From an uncultured Lachnospiraceae bacterium (lineage in GTDB: Bacteria > Bacillota > Clostridia > Lachnospirales > Lachnospiraceae): a stretch of 10,223 nucleotides of DNA. A model generated the notes under the pieces. It was not told the origin of the DNA. It saw only the letters and a list, made by a program, of their open reading frames with translations, and did not search any database. The translations under genes and the position numbers were made by a program. Location: positions 1-10,223 of the forward strand of contig CACZSE010000291.1 in the NCBI GenBank assembly GCA_902783735.1. The letters are read 5' to 3'. The first letter of the stretch is position 1. Each line of letters opens with the position of its first letter. Positions 6,624-10,223 of the stretch are shown piece after piece.

Positions 6624-7412
6624 TCAGATAACCGTCTCGAGATCTATGAATGCCATCTTTTCCGGGGCATCCTCCGCAACGGTTATGAGTATATCATCAA
6701 AAATATTGTCCTGAGCGATAAGAATGATACCAACCTTGATAAGTTCAAGTACGACCAAAAATGTAACAATGATCTCCATCTTACTGTTCTGTCTTTCAAG
6801 AAGATCCCTGAAGCTTAATGTGTCATGTTCAAGAATATAATCCTTTATATATCTGGTCTTGTCGTCAAGCTCGATCTCGTCCTTTTCGATATTTCCGAAC
6901 TGACTTCTTATAGGATCGATCTTGTCTTCTTTTCTCTTAAGAGTCTCCCTGAAGATACGATGTAAGCTCTGCAGATTGATCTCACCGATAAGATGATCAT
7001 AATCTATCGGGGGCTGAAATTTCTTAACTTCATCAGGCAGTGTCTCATGTTTATATATGAATCTCTGTGCACCCATCTGCATATCCTTAAGTTCAAAGGA
7101 CATATATTTATACAGCTTGTACTCAAGAAGTTTTTGAACAAGTTCGGCTCTGGGATCTTCTTCCTCACCGTCTTCATTTACTTCCTTGGGTAGGAGCATC
7201 TTGCATTTGATATCGAGCAATGTCGCAGCCATGAGCAAAAATTCACTCATGATGTTCATATCCTCCGTTTCCATCTTGCGGATATAATCAAGATACTGCT
7301 CCGTGATGGTCACGATAGGGATATCGTATATATCTACTTTATTCTTCTCAATAAGATGAAGCAACAGATCCAGCGGACCTTCAAACACCTTCAATCTGAC
7401 TTCAATGGCCAT
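6624..7412 (-). CDS. scpA: Segregation and condensation protein A (kleisin)
   Basis: ScpA is the kleisin that bridges the two heads of the SMC dimer and recruits ScpB. The 262-residue protein begins with the family hallmark VFEGPLDLLLHLIEKNKVDI (9-28). The N-terminal helical domain, which contacts the SMC neck, runs to about residue 75 and ends in LLDIKCKMLLP. A Glu-rich linker (78-86) and the ScpB-binding middle region follow. The C-terminal winged helix, which contacts the SMC head, contains KMEIIVTFLVVLELIKVG (211-228). The ATG at 7412 has AGAGG 5 bases upstream and is the first gene of a four-gene unit with a good promoter at 7464-7492. No smc gene lies in the window. Confidence 0.97.
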   Translation of the reverse strand: MAIEVRLKVFEGPLDLLLHLIEKNKVDIYDIPIVTITEQYLDYIRKMETEDMNIMSEFLLMAATLLDIKCKMLLPKEVNEDGEEEDPRAELVQKLLEYKLYKYMSFELKDMQMGAQRFIYKHETLPDEVKKFQPPIDYDHLIGEINLQSLHRIFRETLKRKEDKIDPIRSQFGNIEKDEIELDDKTRYIKDYILEHDTLSFRDLLERQNSKMEIIVTFLVVLELIKVGIILIAQDNIFDDILITVAEDAPEKMAFIDLETVI

Positions 7413-7463
7413 AACTACCTCTCGCCCTATATATTGTGGTCAATGTGCATTTCACACTCATCT

Positions 7464-7492
7464 ATTGTACAAAATGTAGTATGTTTTTTCAA
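7464..7492 (-). promoter_or_regulatory. Sigma-A-type promoter of the scpA unit
   Basis: On the minus strand TTGAAA (7492-7487) and TACAAT (7469-7464) are separated by 17 bases, the ideal spacing. Transcription would start near 7457, leaving a leader of about 45 bases. The -35 box lies only about 16 bases after the metallophosphoesterase stop codon, and no terminator lies between, so readthrough may add to expression. Confidence 0.7.
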
Positions 7493-7508
7493 GTCAAATT
7501 TATAAAAG

Positions 7509-8435
7509 TCAGATCTTTTTGAGCTTTATCACGCACAACTCACAAGGGTTAAACACCCTAAGCGGGATGGTATGACTGCCCAGACCTTTGCTGACTATCA
7601 TTGCAGCGCCGTATCCATCGTATCTGCCGCCGTCATATTTCGGGAACAGACTGAGTCTCGAAGAGATGACACCTCCGACAAAAGGTAGTCTGACTATACC
7701 TCCGTGAAAATGTCCCGAGAGCACAAGATCCGCTACCTTTGCGTACTGTTCAAAGAATTCCGGATTATGAGCCATTAATATTTTATAAGATTCAGGATCG
7801 GGTTTATCGATAAGGCTTGTCAGATAATCATCTTCCATGATCACCTTTATACCACGCTTATAGTATCTTCTTTCAATCTCAAGTCCCTGTATATCAATAT
7901 TGAATTCATCTATATGTTCTTTTTCGTTTCTTAGAACATGAACACCGTTTTCCTTAAGCCTCCTCATCAGGATATCGAAATTGTCTTCAAAATCCTCTCT
8001 GTAGAGGAACATCCGGTATTCATGATTCCCTATGCCGTAATATATCCTGTAATCAGATAATGCCTTTGTCAGATTTACGGCAATATCCATTCTTTTTTCT
8101 TCGGTTTCTCCCGCAATGGAAGTGACCATATCTCCACCCATGATGATAATATCGGGTTTTGATGCTTTTACGGCCTCGATAAGCTTAATGTTGCCTTTTC
8201 CGAAGGAATTGCTGTGCAGATCCGAAAGAAATGCAATGGTACAATCCTTTTTGATCTTATCGGAGGTCAATTCATGATCGCTGACAATAAAACGGTTATT
8301 GTCTGCAATACTGCTTATGATCGCGATAAATATGCATATTATTATAAATATAATAAACCAAACTAACATAGAGGATCTGAACCCTTTGCCTAATTTTTGA
8401 TGATAAATACTGTATCGTCTTGTGTCGGAATGCAA
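7509..8435 (-). CDS. Membrane-anchored calcineurin-like metallophosphoesterase (YkuE/YaeI-like)
   Basis: This protein (308 residues from the TTG at 8435) has a basic N-terminus with RR, one transmembrane helix (about 24-44) and a phosphoesterase domain (about 65-308). Metal-ligand motifs are complete: LSDLHS (Asp72, His74), GGDMV (Asp102), GNHE (Asn137, His138), MAHNPEFF (His223) and SGHFHGG (His242, His244). The basic residues before the helix suggest an N-inside topology, with the catalytic domain outside the membrane. Relatives in this family hydrolyse phosphoesters, including lipid-linked ones; the substrate here is unknown. The start is uncertain. TTG 8435 keeps the basic segment but has no Shine-Dalgarno and lies about 8 bases after the predicted transcription start. 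ATG 8369 would give 286 residues beginning at the helix, with AAAGGG about 12 bases upstream. The family call is firm. Confidence 0.88.
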   Translation of the reverse strand: MHSDTRRYSIYHQKLGKGFRSSMLVWFIIFIIICIFIAIISSIADNNRFIVSDHELTSDKIKKDCTIAFLSDLHSNSFGKGNIKLIEAVKASKPDIIIMGGDMVTSIAGETEEKRMDIAVNLTKALSDYRIYYGIGNHEYRMFLYREDFEDNFDILMRRLKENGVHVLRNEKEHIDEFNIDIQGLEIERRYYKRGIKVIMEDDYLTSLIDKPDPESYKILMAHNPEFFEQYAKVADLVLSGHFHGGIVRLPFVGGVISSRLSLFPKYDGGRYDGYGAAMIVSKGLGSHTIPLRVFNPCELCVIKLKKI

Positions 8436-8449
8436 CAGTTGTTTTTGTT

Positions 8450-8478
8450 ATTGTAAAATAAATATGCAACAACTGCAA
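8450..8478 (-). promoter_or_regulatory. Candidate promoter of the metallophosphoesterase gene
   Basis: On the minus strand TTGCAG (8478-8473) and TACAAT (8455-8450) are 17 bases apart. The predicted start of transcription, near 8443, is just upstream of the TTG at 8435. An 8-base inverted repeat, CAGTTGTT (8436-8443) with AACAACTG (8468-8475), brackets the -10 box and overlaps the -35 box, so a repressor site is possible. Confidence 0.5.
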
Positions 8479-8533
8479 CATTGCCCCAAACAGATGATCA
8501 CACATCCGTAAAGCGTCGTTGTTTTACACATAC

Positions 8534-8562
8534 AAAAAGCCCTTGATATGATCAAGGGCTTT
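8534..8562 (-). terminator. Intrinsic terminator of rpsU
   Basis: A perfect 12-base-pair stem (8562-8551 with 8547-8536), with GC-rich core GCCCTTGAT/ATCAAGGGC and a 3-base loop, is followed by a U-run in the minus-strand transcript. It begins 11 bases after the rpsU stop codon. It is the strongest terminator in the window. Confidence 0.92.
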
Positions 8563-8573
8563 AAAAATCTGTA

Positions 8574-8750
8574 TTAGTTGTACTTGCGCTTTCTGGCAGC
8601 TTCAGATTTTTTCTTACGCTTTACGCTGGGCTTTTCGTAGTGCTCGCGCTTTCTGATCTCCTGCTGGATACCTGCCTTTGCGCAGCTTCTTTTGAAACGA
8701 CGTAATGCGCTATCTAAAGTTTCGTTCTCTTTTACGATAACACTTGACAC
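8574..8750 (-). CDS. rpsU: Small ribosomal subunit protein S21 (bS21)
   Basis: This 58-residue gene encodes the 30S protein S21, which in Enterobacteria lies near the 3' end of 16S rRNA and aids initiation. The sequence fits bS21 throughout: [20 protein letters not shown] at the N-terminus, then [20 protein letters not shown], ending in KRKYN. Length is normal (57-58 in Firmicutes). The start is GTG at 8750, not ATG, fixed by an excellent AAGGGAGGT site 8 bases upstream and by family length; the first residues read [10 protein letters not shown]. The gene is a transcription unit of its own, with a good promoter (8823-8850) and a strong terminator (8534-8562). The usual Bacillus partner yqeY is absent here. 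Confidence 0.97.
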   Translation of the reverse strand: MSSVIVKENETLDSALRRFKRSCAKAGIQQEIRKREHYEKPSVKRKKKSEAARKRKYN

Positions 8751-8758
8751 CTGGCTTG

Positions 8759-8767
8759 ACCTCCCTT
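8759..8767 (-). promoter_or_regulatory. Strong ribosome binding site fixing the rpsU GTG start
   Basis: AAGGGAGGT on the minus strand lies 8 bases before the GTG at 8750. It pairs almost perfectly with the 16S 3' end, and no ATG start is available for S21. Confidence 0.85.
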
Positions 8768-8822
8768 CAGTCCTGTATAGTTTTTCGACTGATTCAGGTT
8801 ATTTGTGAATACACACAGTATT

Positions 8823-8850
8823 ATTATATCTATTTTTCAGCGTTCGTCAA
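8823..8850 (-). promoter_or_regulatory. Promoter of rpsU
   Basis: On the minus strand TTGACG (8850-8845) and a perfect TATAAT (8828-8823) are separated by 16 bases. Predicted transcription start is near 8816, with a leader of about 65 bases. The -35 box lies only about 16 bases after the stop codon of the upstream hydrolase gene, with no terminator between them. Confidence 0.8.
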
Positions 8851-8865
8851 CAGTATTTTGAAAAT

Positions 8866-9966
8866 TTATTCTATTCCTTCCCACCAATGTTCGGTGTAGG
8901 AAGCAATATCGTCATAGTCGACTCGTTCGCCTATCTTGGGAGTAGCCTGACAAACTCCCTTATTTTCTGCTTCTACCGAAGATCTTACAACCGAATCATC
9001 CCATGAGTTATAGCATATACTGTACGCTCCCCAATGAACGGGAATGAACCATTTTGCATCCAGTTCCTTAACCGCAGTTACAGTCTCTTCGGGGAACATA
9101 TGAATGTTCGGCCATCCTTTACCATACTGACCGCACTCCATGAGCGCAAGATCTATTGGAGGAAGCTTCTCATGAATCTCTTCAAAATTATCGCAGTATC
9201 CACCGTCACCGCTGTAATATACCGTATGATAAGGGTCCTTTAAATGATAGCCGCACCACCATGCGACATTTCTCTTAAAGGGATTTCGACCGGTATAATG
9301 CTTTGCCGGTGTGGCTGTTACAACAAGATCTCCGAAATTCAGTTCTTCATACCAGGCCATATTCTTTATCTTGCTCTCGTCTATGCCCCAGCCCTTAAGA
9401 TAACTCTCAACTCCAAGAGGAACAACATAGGTTGAAACCTTCTCATCGATCTTTTTGATGGTCTTATAGTCGAGATGATCATAATGATCATGAGATAGCA
9501 GCAGAATATCGATATCCGGAAAATCTTCGGTTTTAATAGGAACCTCGGAAAAACGTTTGACTCCGGTAAACCCGACAGGTGACGAATACTTACTGAAGAC
9601 GGGATCGATAAGGATATTCTTCTCACCCATCTGTACAAGTATTGACGAATGTCCCAGCCACGTAACGTAAAGCTTTCCTGTCTGACCTTGATCCACATGT
9701 TCCGACTTAATGACGGGTATCTGTCCCTTCGGCTTTAACCTGTCACTCTTGACGTCCTGTTCGACACTCATGACCGGAACATCTTTCTGATTGTGAAACG
9801 ATCCGTCATAAAAATATTCGGTCCGACGCGCATATTCTTCTTTTGCTTTCTTATCCGGAACCTTGCCGATACCGGGCCAGAAATTCAAAAAGAGCAGGAC
9901 AATACAAACAAAAGAAACTATAACTACAGCTATGATCATCAATATCTTTGCAATCTTTCTTATCAT
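8866..9966 (-). CDS. Membrane-anchored metallo-beta-lactamase-fold hydrolase (NAPE-PLD/RomA-like)
   Basis: This 366-residue protein starts with a basic MIRKIAK and a hydrophobic helix (about 8-29), which is either an uncleaved anchor or a signal peptide. The MBL domain follows. Its metal-binding motifs are complete: TWLGHSSILV (102-111), LLSHDHYDHLD (156-166, the HxHxDH motif with His159, His161, Asp163, His164), TPAKHYTGR with His223, YYSGDGGY with Asp254, and FIPVHWGAY with His311. The WLGHSS start and the GYHL..VYYSGDGGY block match the branch that includes NAPE-hydrolysing phospholipase D and E. coli UlaG/RomA-like proteins. That suggests a phospholipid or other phosphodiester substrate, but the substrate cannot be read here. 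The positive N-terminus suggests the domain faces outside the membrane. The ATG at 9966 has AGAGG 4 bases upstream, 47 bases after alaS, with no clear terminator between, so it may be co-transcribed. Confidence 0.9.
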   Translation of the reverse strand: MIRKIAKILMIIAVVIVSFVCIVLLFLNFWPGIGKVPDKKAKEEYARRTEYFYDGSFHNQKDVPVMSVEQDVKSDRLKPKGQIPVIKSEHVDQGQTGKLYVTWLGHSSILVQMGEKNILIDPVFSKYSSPVGFTGVKRFSEVPIKTEDFPDIDILLLSHDHYDHLDYKTIKKIDEKVSTYVVPLGVESYLKGWGIDESKIKNMAWYEELNFGDLVVTATPAKHYTGRNPFKRNVAWWCGYHLKDPYHTVYYSGDGGYCDNFEEIHEKLPPIDLALMECGQYGKGWPNIHMFPEETVTAVKELDAKWFIPVHWGAYSICYNSWDDSVVRSSVEAENKGVCQATPKIGERVDYDDIASYTEHWWEGIE

Positions 9967-10013
9967 GAAACCTCTGATATATTATCTATAAACAGAATCT
10001 GTTATGCCCGGTT

Positions 10014-10223
10014 TCAGGAAATCTGTTCAGCCAGAACTTCGGCTGTCTTTGCGAGGCATTCATCTATTCCTGCCGGATTCTTTCCTCCGGCCTGAGCCAT
10101 GTTCGGACGACCGCCGCCGCCACCGCCCACGATCGAAGCAACGGCTTTAATAAGGTTGCCGGCATGAGCACCCTTCTTTTGTGCTTCGTCGGTTGCCATG
10201 ACCATGAGATTTACTTTTCCGTC
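10014..10223 (-). CDS. alaS: Alanyl-tRNA synthetase, C-terminal end (5' part outside window)
   Basis: Only the last 69 residues and the stop codon are present. The frame is open to the window edge. The fragment is the end of the DHHA1/C-Ala region: [20 protein letters not shown], then [20 protein letters not shown], then [20 protein letters not shown], ending in AEVLAEQIS. The glycine-rich [15 protein letters not shown] segment is highly characteristic of AlaRS C-termini (compare GGKGGGRPDMAQAGG in E. coli). This part helps bind the tRNA elbow and links the editing and aminoacylation domains; the catalytic and editing domains lie outside the window. No clear intrinsic terminator follows; the gap contains a 13-base inverted repeat without a U-run. 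Confidence 0.95.
   Translation of the reverse strand, partial: DGKVNLMVMATDEAQKKGAHAGNLIKAVASIVGGGGGGRPNMAQAGGKNPAGIDECLAKTAEVLAEQIS

Noticed and set aside
8296..8505. Minus-strand open frame of 69 codons across the metallophosphoesterase start region.
   Set aside because: It overlaps the real gene in another frame, has no convincing ribosome binding site and would span the predicted promoter.
9991..10003. Inverted repeat AACAG AAT CTGTT between alaS and the MBL gene, considered as an alaS terminator.
   Set aside because: The stem is only 5 base pairs and no U-run follows; at most it is a weak operator-like site.
9034..10095. Plus-strand open frames opposite the MBL hydrolase and the alaS end.
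   Set aside because: No start signals or domain features; the minus-strand genes explain the sequence.

Overview
The window looks like a chromosomal segment from a low-to-moderate GC Gram-positive anaerobe of the class Clostridia, most plausibly Lachnospiraceae (Butyrivibrio/Roseburia-like). The reasons are strong purine-rich Shine-Dalgarno sites (GGAGG/AGAGG), sigma-A-type promoters with TATAAT or TACAAT boxes, an scpA-scpB pair, a 58-residue S21 protein, and a biotin-dependent sodium-pump cluster typical of anaerobes. The genus is an inference. Every supported gene lies on the minus strand, so transcription runs from high to low coordinates. No mobile element, CRISPR array, tRNA or rRNA was seen, and no gene-free stretch exceeds about 155 bases.

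Read in the direction of transcription, the first block (10223 to 8866) holds the 3' end of alaS (alanyl-tRNA synthetase) and a membrane-anchored metallo-beta-lactamase-fold hydrolase of the NAPE-PLD-like type. Next is a self-contained rpsU unit: promoter at 8823-8850, a GTG-started S21 gene too short for a 60-codon cut-off (8574-8750), and an intrinsic terminator at 8534-8562. A membrane-anchored metallophosphoesterase with its own candidate promoter follows (7509-8435).

The second block is a four-gene transcription unit with a recognisable promoter (7464-7492) and an intrinsic terminator (4254-4287): scpA, scpB, an unrecognised 107-residue acidic-tailed protein, and a transmembrane diguanylate cyclase (GGDEF) with an extracytoplasmic sensor segment. 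The gaps are only 10-20 bases, so chromosome organisation genes (the SMC kleisin complex) and a c-di-GMP signalling enzyme are probably co-transcribed.

The third block (4163 to 1, running off the window) is a biotin-dependent, sodium-translocating decarboxylase operon: a divergent MmdA/12S-type acyl-CoA carboxyltransferase, an OadG/MmdD-type small membrane subunit, a biotin carrier with an Ala/Pro/Lys linker, the OadB-type sodium-pump beta subunit, and an OadA/5S-type carboxyltransferase truncated by the window edge. Two different carboxyltransferase classes with one biotin carrier and one sodium pump is the most interesting feature. It resembles propionibacterial transcarboxylase (12S + 5S + 1.3S) joined to the membrane part of a sodium pump. 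A 42-base stem-loop sits between the carrier and beta-subunit genes.
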